Source: Flavobacterium terrae
GTDB lineage: Bacteria > Bacteroidota > Bacteroidia > Flavobacteriales > Flavobacteriaceae
Direction: 5' to 3'
Assembly: GCF_900142035.1 (NCBI RefSeq)
Contig: NZ_FQZI01000002.1
Coordinates: 558,001 to 622,000 of the forward strand
DNA: 64,000 nucleotides
The stretch's first letter is position 1. Each line of letters opens with the position of its first letter. Positions 8,362-18,067 of this stretch are shown in pieces. Below the pieces are notes generated by a model. That model searched no databases, was not told the origin of the DNA, and saw only the letters and a program-made list of their open reading frames with translations. The position numbers were made by a program, and so were the translations under genes.

Positions 8362-9648
8362 TCATAAACTCTTTGCTACTTTATCAATCGCTTGTATTGT
8401 AAAATCAAGATCTTCGTAAGTCAAAGCATCTGTAATAAACCATGTTTCGTAAGCCGAAGGAGCGATATAAACGCCTTCTTTAACTAATCCATGGAAGAAA
8501 TCCTTAAAGCGTTGGTTGTCTCCATTTTTTGAAGTATTAAAATCATATACTTCTTCTTTATCAAAGTGAACAGAAATCATAGATCCTACTCGATTAATTG
8601 TAAAATCTATATTATTTAACGACAATACTTTTCTAATTCCAACTTCTAAATAGGCTGTTTTTTGTTCTAATCTTTTAAAAATTTCAGTATCAGAATTTAA
8701 CTCAGTAAGCATAGCCAAACCTGCAGCCATTGCTAGAGGATTCCCTGATAAAGTCCCAGCTTGATAAACAGGTCCTAAAGGTGCTAAATAATTCATTATT
8801 TCGTTACGCGCAGCAAAAGCACCAACAGGCAATCCACCACCAATCACTTTTCCAAAACAAACAATATCAGCCTTTACATTATACAATTCTTGAGCGCCGC
8901 CTTTTGCTAAACGAAAACCTGTCATCACTTCATCAAAAATCAAAAGAGTACCATTTTGATCACAAAGTTCACGAAGTCCTTCTAAGAAACCTTCTTTGGG
9001 CGGTATACAGCCCATATTTCCAGCAACTGGTTCAATGATAATTGCTGCAATTTCATTTTTATTAGCTTCTAATAAATCCTTTATATTTTGAATATCATTG
9101 TAATTAGCCAACAAAGTATCCTTTGCCGTTCCTTGTGTTACGCCAGGACTATTAGGTGAACCAAAAGTAATTGCACCACTACCTGCCTGAATTAAAAACG
9201 AATCTGAATGGCCATGATAACAACCTGCAAACTTGATAATTTTATCTCTTCCCGTAAATCCTCTTGCTAAACGAATAGCACTCATACATGCTTCTGTACC
9301 AGAATTTACAAAACGTATTTTATCGATATTTGGCACCATAGAAACAGCTAATTCAGCAATTTTTGTTTCAATTTCGGTAGGCATACCAAATGATGTTCCT
9401 AATTTAGCTTTCTCAACAACAGCATTAACTACTGGTTCATGAGCATGACCTAAAATCATTGGCCCCCATGAATTAATATAATCGATTAATCTATTTCCAT
9501 CTTCATCAAAAAGATAAGCTCCTTTTGCACTTTTAACAAATATTGGAGTTCCTCCAACATATTTAAACGCTCTAACTGGTGAATTTACACCTCCTGGAAT
9601 TACTTTTTCAGCTTCGGCAAATAACTGACTACTTCTTTGATAAATCAT
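8362..9648 (-). CDS. hemL: Glutamate-1-semialdehyde 2,1-aminomutase
   Basis: A 428-residue PLP enzyme of the class III aminotransferase fold. It converts glutamate-1-semialdehyde to 5-aminolevulinate in the C5 tetrapyrrole (heme) pathway. The PLP-binding Lys267 lies in [15 protein letters not shown], and the cofactor-contacting Asp239 lies in [12 protein letters not shown]. The N-terminal [13 protein letters not shown] and the substrate loop [17 protein letters not shown] are family hallmarks. Length is normal. No other heme gene lies nearby. It may be followed by the glucosaminidase gene's promoter region, and it converges on a shared terminator with the secreted protein gene. Confidence 0.98.
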   Translation of the reverse strand: MIYQRSSQLFAEAEKVIPGGVNSPVRAFKYVGGTPIFVKSAKGAYLFDEDGNRLIDYINSWGPMILGHAHEPVVNAVVEKAKLGTSFGMPTEIETKIAELAVSMVPNIDKIRFVNSGTEACMSAIRLARGFTGRDKIIKFAGCYHGHSDSFLIQAGSGAITFGSPNSPGVTQGTAKDTLLANYNDIQNIKDLLEANKNEIAAIIIEPVAGNMGCIPPKEGFLEGLRELCDQNGTLLIFDEVMTGFRLAKGGAQELYNVKADIVCFGKVIGGGLPVGAFAARNEIMNYLAPLGPVYQAGTLSGNPLAMAAGLAMLTELNSDTEIFKRLEQKTAYLEVGIRKVLSLNNIDFTINRVGSMISVHFDKEEVYDFNTSKNGDNQRFKDFFHGLVKEGVYIAPSAYETWFITDALTYEDLDFTIQAIDKVAKSL

Positions 9649-9694
9649 TTTACTGATATTTATATTTAGCCATAAGGCTATATTATGTTTTATA

Positions 9695-10579
9695 CTATTT
9701 TACAATTAACTCCTGCCCTATTGATAAAGCATTATTTGTTAAATTATTTTTAACTTTCAAGGCATCAACAGATAAATTATATTTCTTTGAAATCGAATAA
9801 AGTGTATCACCTTGTTGAACAGTATGAATTTCATCAGATTGGATAATTCTTTTTTCTGTGTTACTTTTTGACTCGTTACTTATGGAATCATTTTCTACTT
9901 CAAACTCCATTCCTAAAACTTCAGCATCAAATTGTTGAAGTTGATATCTTTCTATTAAACTAATTAATTTTTCAGGATATTTTGGATCTGTAGCATAACC
10001 TGATTTTTTTAAACCTTTAGCCCATCCTTTATAATCATGTTTTTCCAATTTAAACAAAGGCTGATACCAAGGTCTACTTGTCAAAAACAAGGAATGATCA
10101 CGGTATGACTCTTGAGCTTGTTGATACTTTCTAAAACATTCTTGAGCAGCATCATCATCATGACGAACATACTCTCCCTTCCATTCTTTATGACATTTAA
10201 TTCCAAAGTGATTGTTTGCTACTTTACACAAAACACCAGTTCCTGCCCCTGATTCAAGAATACCTTGCGCTAAAGTTATACTCGCAGGAATTCCATATTG
10301 CATCATATCTTGTTTAGCTACATCTTTAAACTGATTAATGTAAGCTAAAACGACTTCTTTAGTAACTTTTATATTTGATGTAGCAACTAGAACTTCTTTA
10401 TCCGTTTTAACTTCATCAATTTGAACAACTGGATGTTCTCGATTTATTTTTTTTGCTGTAGGAGTAACTACTTTTTTCTTTTGAGTAGTCTGAGCTGTTT
10501 TTTTAGACTGTACTTTAGATTTTGAAGTACCACACCCAACAAGAAACAGCAACAAAAAAATGCAAACTATTTTATTCAT
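9695..10579 (-). CDS. Lipoprotein peptidoglycan hydrolase: GH73 glucosaminidase with LysM
   Basis: A 294-residue lipoprotein (lipobox LVGC, Cys16) with a Lys/Thr-rich linker. A glucosaminidase (GH73-type) domain spans about residues 80-215 and holds the likely catalytic Glu109 in [15 protein letters not shown]-terminal LysM peptidoglycan-binding motif covers residues 251-293 ([19 protein letters not shown]). It should cut N-acetylglucosamine linkages in peptidoglycan during growth or remodelling, at the cell envelope. Its start overlaps the end of the upstream PLP-enzyme gene by 8 nt, so the two are translationally coupled, although no functional link is obvious. Confidence 0.93.
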   Translation of the reverse strand: MNKIVCIFLLLFLVGCGTSKSKVQSKKTAQTTQKKKVVTPTAKKINREHPVVQIDEVKTDKEVLVATSNIKVTKEVVLAYINQFKDVAKQDMMQYGIPASITLAQGILESGAGTGVLCKVANNHFGIKCHKEWKGEYVRHDDDAAQECFRKYQQAQESYRDHSLFLTSRPWYQPLFKLEKHDYKGWAKGLKKSGYATDPKYPEKLISLIERYQLQQFDAEVLGMEFEVENDSISNESKSNTEKRIIQSDEIHTVQQGDTLYSISKKYNLSVDALKVKNNLTNNALSIGQELIVK

Positions 10580-11477
10580 TTACCAATATTTTAGTCATTT
10601 TCCTCTTTTCGAGTAATTTATTCATACCTTCAATACCTTGTAATCCTCCTGTGTGAATTAAAAGTATTTTTGAGTTTTCTGGAAAATAATTTTTCGCTAT
10701 CAAATCTAAAACGCCATAAACCATCTTTCCAGTATAAATTGGATCTAAAGGAATAGTAGTTTTTTTATAAAAATCATTAATAAAATCAATCAATTCTTCA
10801 GTTACTTTCCCATAACCGCCAAAATGGTAATCGCTGATTAATTCCCAATTTTTATTTTTTGCAAACTTACAAATTTCATTTTTTAAAAAGTCTCCTTTTA
10901 ATGCAGGAAATCCAATAACTTTTTGATGTGGCTGAGCAGAATTTATTATACCCGAAATAGTTCCTCCTGTACCTACCGCACAGCATATATAATCAAACTC
11001 ACTATCCTTTAGATTCAAAATTTCCTCACAACCTTTTACTGCAAGTTCATTCGTTCCTCCTTCAGGTAGAACATAGCAATTACCATACTTGCTTTTTAGA
11101 TAATTCAAAAATTCAACCGAATCCTTCTCTCTATATTGTTCCCTGGTAACAAACTCAAATTTCATTCCACATTGTTGAGCAAAACGTAGTGTTGGGTTAT
11201 TGTTAATTTCCTTCCAAAGCTCTTCTCCACGTATTATACCTACACTATTCACTCTATTTTCTTTGCAAGCATAAGCAGTTGCTGCTATATGATTAGAAAA
11301 AGCACCACCAAAAGTAATTAATGAATCAAATAATCCTCCTTTTAAAAATTCTAGATTATACTTAAGCTTCCTAAATTTATTACCAGAAACAAACGGATGC
11401 AATAAATCCTCCCTTTTTATCTCTAAAACTCTTTGACTTTTTATAATTGATGAAATATTTTGTCGTGTAGAATCCAT
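10572..11477 (-). CDS. ACC deaminase / D-cysteine desulfhydrase-like PLP enzyme
   Basis: A 301-residue fold-type II PLP enzyme. The cofactor lysine is in SGNKFRKLKYN (about residue 34). The phosphate-binding region is seen as CCAVGTGGTISGI, and a GGAFSNHIAATA block contacts the substrate. Homologues either open 1-aminocyclopropane-1-carboxylate or release H2S from D-cysteine, and sequence reading alone does not separate the two. D-cysteine desulfhydrase or a related activity is the safer guess in non-plant-associated bacteria. The ATG at 11477 is preferred over an upstream TTG at 11486, which overlaps the predicted -7 element. The gene is followed by the overlapping glucosaminidase gene. Confidence 0.88.
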   Translation of the reverse strand: MDSTRQNISSIIKSQRVLEIKREDLLHPFVSGNKFRKLKYNLEFLKGGLFDSLITFGGAFSNHIAATAYACKENRVNSVGIIRGEELWKEINNNPTLRFAQQCGMKFEFVTREQYREKDSVEFLNYLKSKYGNCYVLPEGGTNELAVKGCEEILNLKDSEFDYICCAVGTGGTISGIINSAQPHQKVIGFPALKGDFLKNEICKFAKNKNWELISDYHFGGYGKVTEELIDFINDFYKKTTIPLDPIYTGKMVYGVLDLIAKNYFPENSKILLIHTGGLQGIEGMNKLLEKRKMTKILVNE

Positions 11478-11483
11478 TAATTG

Positions 11484-11491
11484 CAAAAGTA
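11484..11491 (-). promoter_or_regulatory. Predicted -7 promoter element, nearly leaderless
   Basis: TACTTTTG on the minus strand ends only 6 nt before the ATG at 11477, with a TTG about 21 bp further upstream (11513-11515). If used, the transcript would start at or next to the start codon. Confidence 0.5.
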
Positions 11492-11778
11492 CAAATAAAG
11501 ATTATCTGACCTCAATCACACCGCCTATTAAACCCCATAAAAAACAACAAACGATTTATTTTTTGTTATAAAAAAAACAGAAAAAGCTTTAAATCAAATA
11601 TTTAGATTTTAACATTGTAAGAAAAAGCTTATTTTGATAAAAAAATTTAAAATTCGTTTTTTTAATAAAAAAAACTTAAAACTCCTTTATTTATAACACT
11701 TACAGAATATCATCAAAGCAAAAAACATCATTTTGAAGGCTAAAAAAAACGATAAAATGTTAAATTTAATCGACAAAA

Positions 11779-11810
11779 TTTGTAAAAAAAAAAGGCTTAA
11801 TTTATCTTTA
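11779..11810 (+). promoter_or_regulatory. Predicted promoter of adhesin gene 1
   Basis: TTTG (11779-11782), a 20-bp spacer and TATCTTTA (11803-11810), one mismatch from TAnnTTTG. It predicts a long 5' leader. Confidence 0.5.
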
Positions 11811-11912
11811 CCTTGAAATGGATAACTGAAAATCTCAATTTTCAAAAACTAATGGCTAACGAATGGTAAAAAACTACTTTATTTCCTAAAAACATATTTG
11901 CTCTATTTATAC

Positions 11913-11937
11913 GTATGTCGTCAAATTGATGACATAC
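11913..11937 (+). promoter_or_regulatory. Leader hairpin of adhesin gene 1
   Basis: GTATGTCGTCA (11913-11923) pairs along all 11 positions (one G-U) with TGATGACATAC (11927-11937) around loop AAT, 53 nt upstream of the chosen ATG. No T-run follows, so it is not a terminator. Confidence 0.5.
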
Positions 11938-11990
11938 ACGAGTCTTTTGTGCCTAGTAAAGTGGTTCTTACTAAATTAAATAAGATGCAT

Positions 11991-14900
11991 ATGTTGAAAA
12001 ATTCCCCTAAATCAGTACTCAACTTTAAGATGATTTTAGTATTCATCTTCATGATTGCTTTGTCATCAGTATCTTTTGGACAAACTGACACCTACAATTC
12101 AGTAACTCCCGGAACTGGAACATGGACACGTCCTGCAAACGTAACACATGTTACATTAGAAGCTTGGGGCGGCGGCGGCGGCGGCGGCGGCGCAACCAAC
12201 AGTAATGGAGCAACTGGCGGCGGCGGCGGCGGCGGTGGCTATGCTAGATTAAATAATAAAGTCGCAACTGCAACAATTAATTACACATTAGGAGCTGGGG
12301 GTACTGCAGGATCAAATGCGAATGGAGGAAATGGAGGAAATACAACTTCAACGTTTGGACTAAATACTATTACAGCTGCTGGCGGATCTAGAGGTCTTAG
12401 ATCTGCAAATGGAGCTGGAGGAGCTGGTGGAACGTTAAACTTTGGAGATGTTACCTTTAATGGCGGATCAGGATACCAAGGAGTTGACGGAACTAGATCA
12501 GGTGCTGGTGGTGGTTCTGGTGGCGGTGGCGGTGCTGGTGGAAATGGTCTTGCTGCTGGAACTGGAGGAGCTGCTGGAATAGCTGGTTCCTTTACTGCTG
12601 GAGCAGCAGGAGCAAATAGTGTAAGTGCTAATGGGACAACAGGTGTTGACGGATCAATACCTGGATCTGGAGGAAGTGGAGCCCGAGGCGCTAGTGGTGC
12701 TGGTGGAGCTCGTGCTGGTGGAGTTGGTGGTTCAGGCCAAATTATTTTTCGTTATATTTCTGTAAGTAGCATCTCTCCAACACCAGTTTGTATAGGTACA
12801 ACTATAACAATTACAGGAACAAATTTTGCAACTACGGGATCAACAACTGTATCTGTAGGAGGAACTTTATGTACAAGCGTAACTGTAGTTAGCGCTACAC
12901 AAATAACAGCTGTAATTGCCCCAGGAACAACTAGTGGTACAGTAGTTGTAACTAACCCAAACGGAATGAATAATGGACAAACATTAACTGTTAACCCATC
13001 TACAATACCATCAATATCTACTCAACCTGTAGCGACAAGCATATGTTCAAATTCTAGTGGTTCTTTTTCGGTAGTAGCTACTGGAGCTGCATCATACCAA
13101 TGGAGAAGAAATGGTGTTAATTTAACTAACACTGCTCCTTACAGCGGTGCAACAACTGCAACTTTAACAATAACAAATCCTGCACTTGCTATCGCTGGAA
13201 ACTTTGATGTTGTAATTTCTAATGCAGCTGGATGTTCTATTACATCAAACACAGTTGCTTTAACAGTAAATGCAACACCTGGCATAACAACAAATCCCAC
13301 CAACTCAACAATAACATCTGGCAGTAATACATCGTTCTCTGTAGTGGCGACAAACTCTCCAACAAACTACACTTGGGAAGTAAGTACAAATGGAGGCGGA
13401 GCATGGACTACTGTAACTAATGGAGGGGTGTATTCAAATGCTACTACAGCAACTCTTAATATTACTGCAGCACCTGTAACAATGGATGGATATTTATATA
13501 GAGTAACAGCATCTAACAGTTGTGGCTCGATAACATCTACACAGGCCTTACTAACTATAACATTAGCTTATTGTACATCAAGCGGAGATACAGTAAATGC
13601 TTTTGGGATAAAGCGCGTTACATTTAATACAATAGACAATACACCTAGTGGTACCGCAGTTAACGTAGCCTATTCAGATTATACTACTGTAAGTACTACT
13701 GTTACAAAAGGAACAACTTATACATTGAGTGCTTTTATAGACACACTTGGTAATTATACTGCTTATCAATCTGCCTATATTGACTGGAATAGAGATGGTG
13801 ATTTTCTAGATGCAGACGAATATTATGATTTAGGACATGTGAGAAATGTCGCTTTTGGCCTAACTGGTAATAGTCCATACCCCATTACGATTCCTTTAAA
13901 TGCAGCAACAGGTTCTGTAAGAATGAGAATTCAATGCAAATACAATAGTAAAACTACAGGACCTTGCGAAACAGGTTTTATTGGTGAAGTAGAAGACTAT
14001 ACTTTAAATATTGTTACTAATGCAAGTGCTTGTAGTACTCCTACAGCTCAGCCTAGTACACTTTTATTAGCTTCAGCCAATGGGGCTTCAATCACAGGAT
14101 CATTTACTGCAGCAAGCCCTGCAGCTGATCACTACCTAGTTGTTAGAAGCACAAGTAGCACACCTCCTACCTTAACACCATCTACTTTCTATACTATTGG
14201 GAGTACAATAGGTGCTGGTTATACAGTTGTAGATAATGATAACAACACCAGCTTTCTAGCTACTGGATTAACTGCGAATACACTTTACTATATTTATGTA
14301 TTTTCATATAATGGAACATGTACTGGCGGTCCTTTATACAATACAACATCACCATTAACAGGAAATATTACTACCGCCAATAATTCATATTGTGTACCAA
14401 CTTCATTAATCAACACTAATTACATTTCAGGTATAACGTCTATTGGCACCTTAAACGACATGTCAAATAATCCAACAGGTTATTCTTCAAATGGATATGG
14501 AAACTATACATCTCTAACTATTGCAAGGCAAATTCCTGGAGGTGGTATTAACATCAACATAAATCTTTCTGGCTCTTTAGGGCAATTTATTTATGCATAT
14601 GTTGACTGGAACAACAATGGCTCTTTTGCAGATGCTGGCGAAACAGTTTACACAACTGGCACTACTGCAACAGGAGACACTTCTTTTGGATTTGTAGTTC
14701 CAGCAGCACAAGCTGCAGGCAACTATAGAATGAGAATTAGAACTCGAAGCTTTGGTGATGACAGTACAATAAACTCTTGTGCTCAGGGATATACTACAGG
14801 TGAAACTGAGGATTACACTATTGCTGTTCAGGCAGATTGTGCTCAAAAAATTACAAGCGTTACTAATGGATCCGCATGCGGCCCTACAAATACTGTAAGT

Positions 14901-17657
14901 CTTTCAGCTGTATCCGCAGGGGCTACTGGATTTAGATGGTATTCTACTGAAACAGGCGCAACATTAATACAACAAGTAGTTGGTTCAGGTAACTGGACAA
15001 CACCTAGTATAAGCTCTACTACAACATATTATGTAACTGCCTATAATGGTACTTGTGAATCTTTATATAGAACACCAGTAGTTGCAACAATAAAACCTAC
15101 TACAAATATTACTGTGACTCCTTCTACTCCAACTGTTTGTGGAGAAGGCACAATTATTTCTGTTACAGCTGGTGGAGACACTATTACTGAAGATGTTTTG
15201 CTTCAAGATTTTGAAAGTGGACTTGGAACTTGGACTGTTGCAACCCCAACTAACACAAACGCAGGCGCTGATACTCCTTGGAGTGTAAAAACTAGTACTT
15301 ATCAACCAACTACTACAACAGTTTGGAGACCTGCAGTTAACTCTGGTGCGGTGGCTACAACTGGAAATAGATTTGCTTTTACAACTTCTGACTACACAAA
15401 CTCTAATATTGTTACAATTATGACATCTCCAGTAATTGACGCAACTGTATATAGTAATTTAACTTTAACTTTTGATCATTATTACTCATATTACGGAGGA
15501 GATAAAGGAGAAGTACAAGTTTCAATAGACGGAGGAGGTACATGGCCAAATACAGTGAAAACTTATAATTCAGATATTGGATCAGCTTCAAAATTTGTAT
15601 CAGATTCAATAGACTTATCAGCTTTTGCTGGACAAACAAACTTAAGAATCCGTTTTGTTTATACAGGAAATTGGGACGACGGTTGGGCACTAGATAATTT
15701 TAAACTAACAGGTGTAAAACCTTTAAATACAACTTTTACATGGAGCGGAGGCAGTGTAAATGCATACATTGACAATCCTCCTACGATACCATATGTTGCA
15801 CAAAGTGTATCAACTATATATTTATTACCAACAACTAGTCAATTAGAACAAGCTAATTGGTCACTTACTGCTACTGCCACATTAGGTAATGGTTGTCCTG
15901 TATCTAAAGTAATATCTGTTACAAATAATACAAAAACTTGGAAAGGTACTATTGACAATAATTGGAATAATGCAGGAAATTGGGCTCCAAATGTAGTTCC
16001 TGATGCAAACTCTTGTGTTATTATTCCAAACGCAACCAATTCACAGATTATGAATACTCCTAATGCTTTAGCTAAAAATCTTACAGTAAAAGGTACAGGA
16101 AATTTAGAATTACAATCAGGAAGAAATTTAACTGTAACCGATTGGATTAATGTTGAATCTGGAGCAACATTTAATGTAAGAAATAGTGCTAATTTGGTTC
16201 AAGTAACCGAATCACCTGTGCCTTCAAATTCTGGAATTATAAACATGCAAAGAACCGCATTTGTTGACACTAAAGATTATGTATACTGGTCTAGTCCAGT
16301 TGCAGGATTTAATTCTGCTAATATCTCATTAACATCAAGCAATAATCATCTTTACAAATGGTTACCTACAACAGGAGGTGTTAATGGTTTTGGAAATTGG
16401 ACAAGTGGAGTGGAAACTATGGTAATTGGTCAAGGTTATATCGAAAGAGGTTTAAATAGCGCTCCTTTAAATTCACCAGTAAACTTTACAAGTACTTTTA
16501 TTGGAACACCTAATAATGGAACTCTTACGACTCCAATATCTAGAGGTACTTATAGTGGAGTGAATTACAACACTGGAGTTTCAACAACACCTGCAACAGA
16601 TGATGATGACAACTGGAATTTATTAGGAAATCCATATCCTTCATCAATTTCAGCTGCAGACTTTTTAAATGCTAACTCAACAAATTTAGATGGTTTTGTG
16701 AAAATTTGGACACATGGTATCCCTCCTACTACTACTGCTTTAGACCCATTCTATAATAACTATGGATACAATTATGATCCTAATGATTATATAACATGGA
16801 ATTTATCTGGACCTTCAACACCAGGATTTAGCGGATATATTGGTGCAGGACAAGGATTTATTACAAAAATGAAACATACAAGCCCTACAACTAGCTCGAC
16901 TGCTGTATTTAATAACTCGATGAGAAACGCAAGTTTTACAAATAGTGAGTTTTACAAATCAGCAAATCAAAAAACATCTATAGGAAATAGTGAAGGACGC
17001 ATTTGGATTGATTTAGTATCATCTAATGCAAGTACAAGAGCTTTAATAGCTTATGTTGATGGAGCAACCGACAACAGAGATCAAATGTATGATGCTCAAG
17101 CTGACTTGAAGACTAATTTCAGAATAAACTCTCTATTAGGTCAAGAAAGATTAATTATTCAAGGTAAAAAAGCTCCTTTTGATTCAAACGATCAAGTAAA
17201 TTTAGCATTCAAAACACCAACAAATGGAACATATACTATAGCTATTGGTGCGGTAGATGGATTGTTTACTGATTTAAGTCAAAATATTTACTTAGAAGAC
17301 ACTCAGTTAAACATTATTCATGATTTACGTTCGGCTCCATATCAATTTACAACAACTCAAGAAGAAAACGTAAATAGATTTGTACTTCGTTACACTAATC
17401 AAACTTTATCAAATGACACTTTTGATTATAGTAATACTGTTTCTATCTATGCAAATGAAAATGTAACTATCAAATCAACATCAGAAAATATCAAAAACAT
17501 TAAAATATATGATGTCCTAGGAAAGACTCTTGTTGATAAAGATAAAGTAAATAAAAATGAAGTTATTTTAACTGAACTAAAACCTACTGGTGGAATGCTA
17601 ATTGTTAAAGCAACTCTTACCAACGGAAGTGAAGTTACTAAAAAAGTAATTTTCTAA
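11991..17657 (+). CDS. Giant secreted adhesin-like protein with T9SS sorting domain (1888 residues)
   Basis: The start is placed at 11991 (MLKNSPKSVL...) because a signal peptide follows (MILVFIFMIALSSVSFGQ). ATGs at 11985 and earlier in-frame codons are less likely. Order of parts: a glycine-rich domain (12120-12740; WTRPANVTHVTLEAWGGGG), an IPT/TIG domain (about 12760-12990), Ig-like repeats (13000-13560), and two GEVED-type domains (YIDWNRDGDF...GEVEDYTL; YVDWNNNGSF...GETEDYTI). A MAM/jelly-roll-like segment (DFESGLGTWTV...) follows, then a large module shared with the next gene, then a T9SS type A C-terminal domain (IKIYDVLGKTL...VIF). It is predicted to be exported by T9SS and attached to or released from the cell surface, with roles in adhesion or gliding inferred only. 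Confidence 0.88.
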   Translation: MLKNSPKSVLNFKMILVFIFMIALSSVSFGQTDTYNSVTPGTGTWTRPANVTHVTLEAWGGGGGGGGATNSNGATGGGGGGGGYARLNNKVATATINYTLGAGGTAGSNANGGNGGNTTSTFGLNTITAAGGSRGLRSANGAGGAGGTLNFGDVTFNGGSGYQGVDGTRSGAGGGSGGGGGAGGNGLAAGTGGAAGIAGSFTAGAAGANSVSANGTTGVDGSIPGSGGSGARGASGAGGARAGGVGGSGQIIFRYISVSSISPTPVCIGTTITITGTNFATTGSTTVSVGGTLCTSVTVVSATQITAVIAPGTTSGTVVVTNPNGMNNGQTLTVNPSTIPSISTQPVATSICSNSSGSFSVVATGAASYQWRRNGVNLTNTAPYSGATTATLTITNPALAIAGNFDVVISNAAGCSITSNTVALTVNATPGITTNPTNSTITSGSNTSFSVVATNSPTNYTWEVSTNGGGAWTTVTNGGVYSNATTATLNITAAPVTMDGYLYRVTASNSCGSITSTQALLTITLAYCTSSGDTVNAFGIKRVTFNTIDNTPSGTAVNVAYSDYTTVSTTVTKGTTYTLSAFIDTLGNYTAYQSAYIDWNRDGDFLDADEYYDLGHVRNVAFGLTGNSPYPITIPLNAATGSVRMRIQCKYNSKTTGPCETGFIGEVEDYTLNIVTNASACSTPTAQPSTLLLASANGASITGSFTAASPAADHYLVVRSTSSTPPTLTPSTFYTIGSTIGAGYTVVDNDNNTSFLATGLTANTLYYIYVFSYNGTCTGGPLYNTTSPLTGNITTANNSYCVPTSLINTNYISGITSIGTLNDMSNNPTGYSSNGYGNYTSLTIARQIPGGGINININLSGSLGQFIYAYVDWNNNGSFADAGETVYTTGTTATGDTSFGFVVPAAQAAGNYRMRIRTRSFGDDSTINSCAQGYTTGETEDYTIAVQADCAQKITSVTNGSACGPTNTVSLSAVSAGATGFRWYSTETGATLIQQVVGSGNWTTPSISSTTTYYVTAYNGTCESLYRTPVVATIKPTTNITVTPSTPTVCGEGTIISVTAGGDTITEDVLLQDFESGLGTWTVATPTNTNAGADTPWSVKTSTYQPTTTTVWRPAVNSGAVATTGNRFAFTTSDYTNSNIVTIMTSPVIDATVYSNLTLTFDHYYSYYGGDKGEVQVSIDGGGTWPNTVKTYNSDIGSASKFVSDSIDLSAFAGQTNLRIRFVYTGNWDDGWALDNFKLTGVKPLNTTFTWSGGSVNAYIDNPPTIPYVAQSVSTIYLLPTTSQLEQANWSLTATATLGNGCPVSKVISVTNNTKTWKGTIDNNWNNAGNWAPNVVPDANSCVIIPNATNSQIMNTPNALAKNLTVKGTGNLELQSGRNLTVTDWINVESGATFNVRNSANLVQVTESPVPSNSGIINMQRTAFVDTKDYVYWSSPVAGFNSANISLTSSNNHLYKWLPTTGGVNGFGNWTSGVETMVIGQGYIERGLNSAPLNSPVNFTSTFIGTPNNGTLTTPISRGTYSGVNYNTGVSTTPATDDDDNWNLLGNPYPSSISAADFLNANSTNLDGFVKIWTHGIPPTTTALDPFYNNYGYNYDPNDYITWNLSGPSTPGFSGYIGAGQGFITKMKHTSPTTSSTAVFNNSMRNASFTNSEFYKSANQKTSIGNSEGRIWIDLVSSNASTRALIAYVDGATDNRDQMYDAQADLKTNFRINSLLGQERLIIQGKKAPFDSNDQVNLAFKTPTNGTYTIAIGAVDGLFTDLSQNIYLEDTQLNIIHDLRSAPYQFTTTQEENVNRFVLRYTNQTLSNDTFDYSNTVSIYANENVTIKSTSENIKNIKIYDVLGKTLVDKDKVNKNEVILTELKPTGGMLIVKATLTNGSEVTKKVIF
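12168..12191 (+). repeat. (GGC)8 glycine-codon tract
   Basis: Eight uninterrupted GGC triplets in frame as Gly. A second tract of six units lies at 12216-12233. Both are strikingly GC-rich against the AT-rich surroundings. Confidence 0.95.
12216..12233 (+). repeat. (GGC)6 glycine-codon tract
   Basis: Six GGC triplets in the same reading frame, followed by GGT, within the glycine-rich domain. Confidence 0.95.
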
Positions 17658-17680
17658 ATAATTAAAATAAATACAATAAA

Positions 17681-17711
17681 AAAAGACCTCCAATATGGAG
17701 GTCTTTTTTTA
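17681..17711 (+). terminator. Terminator of adhesin gene 1
   Basis: AAAAGACCTCC (17681-17691) pairs with GGAGGTCTTTT (17697-17707) around AATAT, followed by a T-run. It separates the two adhesin genes into distinct transcripts. Confidence 0.9.
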
Positions 17712-18067
17712 TTATCACCTGATAGTATTTATAAAAATAAAATCAATTTCTAATCGTCATCAAAAGCTAGAACTAAGTTTAGATTTCCATATTGTTAAGA
17801 TATTTTTAAATAAGAAATTCTATCATTAACAAAAAAAATCGATTCTCTGAGAAAACTTTATATTTTTTTTTCAAAAAATCATTTCGTTAATTTCTTCTAC
17901 CTTTTTGAATAATAACATGTTAAGAATTATCAAGATGCATTTTATCGATAAAAATCGTAATTTATCGAAAAAATAAGCATTTTATCGATATTAACAAATC
18001 GCTTAACGTTTTTTTAATATTTTGACAAAAGTTTTTCAAAAAACAACTAACCTAACTATAATACCAC
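17712..18067 (+). other. Intergenic region before adhesin gene 2
   Basis: About 355 AT-rich nt with no gene. The notable content is a set of three evenly spaced TTTATCGA boxes (17941-17988). No exact TAnnTTTG is seen; AATATTTTG near 18018 is the nearest resemblance to a -7 box. Confidence 0.6.
17937..17990 (+). promoter_or_regulatory. Three TTTATCGA boxes at exact 20-bp spacing
   Basis: TTTATCGA begins at 17941, 17961 and 17981. The first and third are part of a 14-bp direct repeat GCATTTTATCGATA (17937-17950, 17977-17990) that contains the palindrome TATCGATA. Spacing of two helical turns suggests a regulator array on one face of the DNA, about 80-130 bp upstream of the GTG start. Confidence 0.55.

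Larger units (their letters stand above)
11492..11990 (+). other. Long AT-rich intergenic region before the first adhesin
   Basis: About 500 nt with no credible gene. It holds poly-A/T tracts, a predicted promoter (11779-11810), a 7-bp hairpin TGAAAAT/ATTTTCA (11827-11844) and a strong 11-bp hairpin (11913-11937) close to the start codon. It should contain a leader of about 170 nt for the adhesin gene. Confidence 0.6.

Noticed and set aside
11898-11990. Extended N-terminus of adhesin 1 starting at the first in-frame ATG
   Set aside because: The extra residues would sit before the signal peptide and the DNA there forms the leader hairpin; the later ATG at 11991 gives a proper signal peptide.
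17937-17990. CRISPR-like interpretation of the regularly spaced boxes
   Set aside because: Repeats are only 8-14 bp with 12-26 bp between them, there are three units, and no cas genes are nearby.
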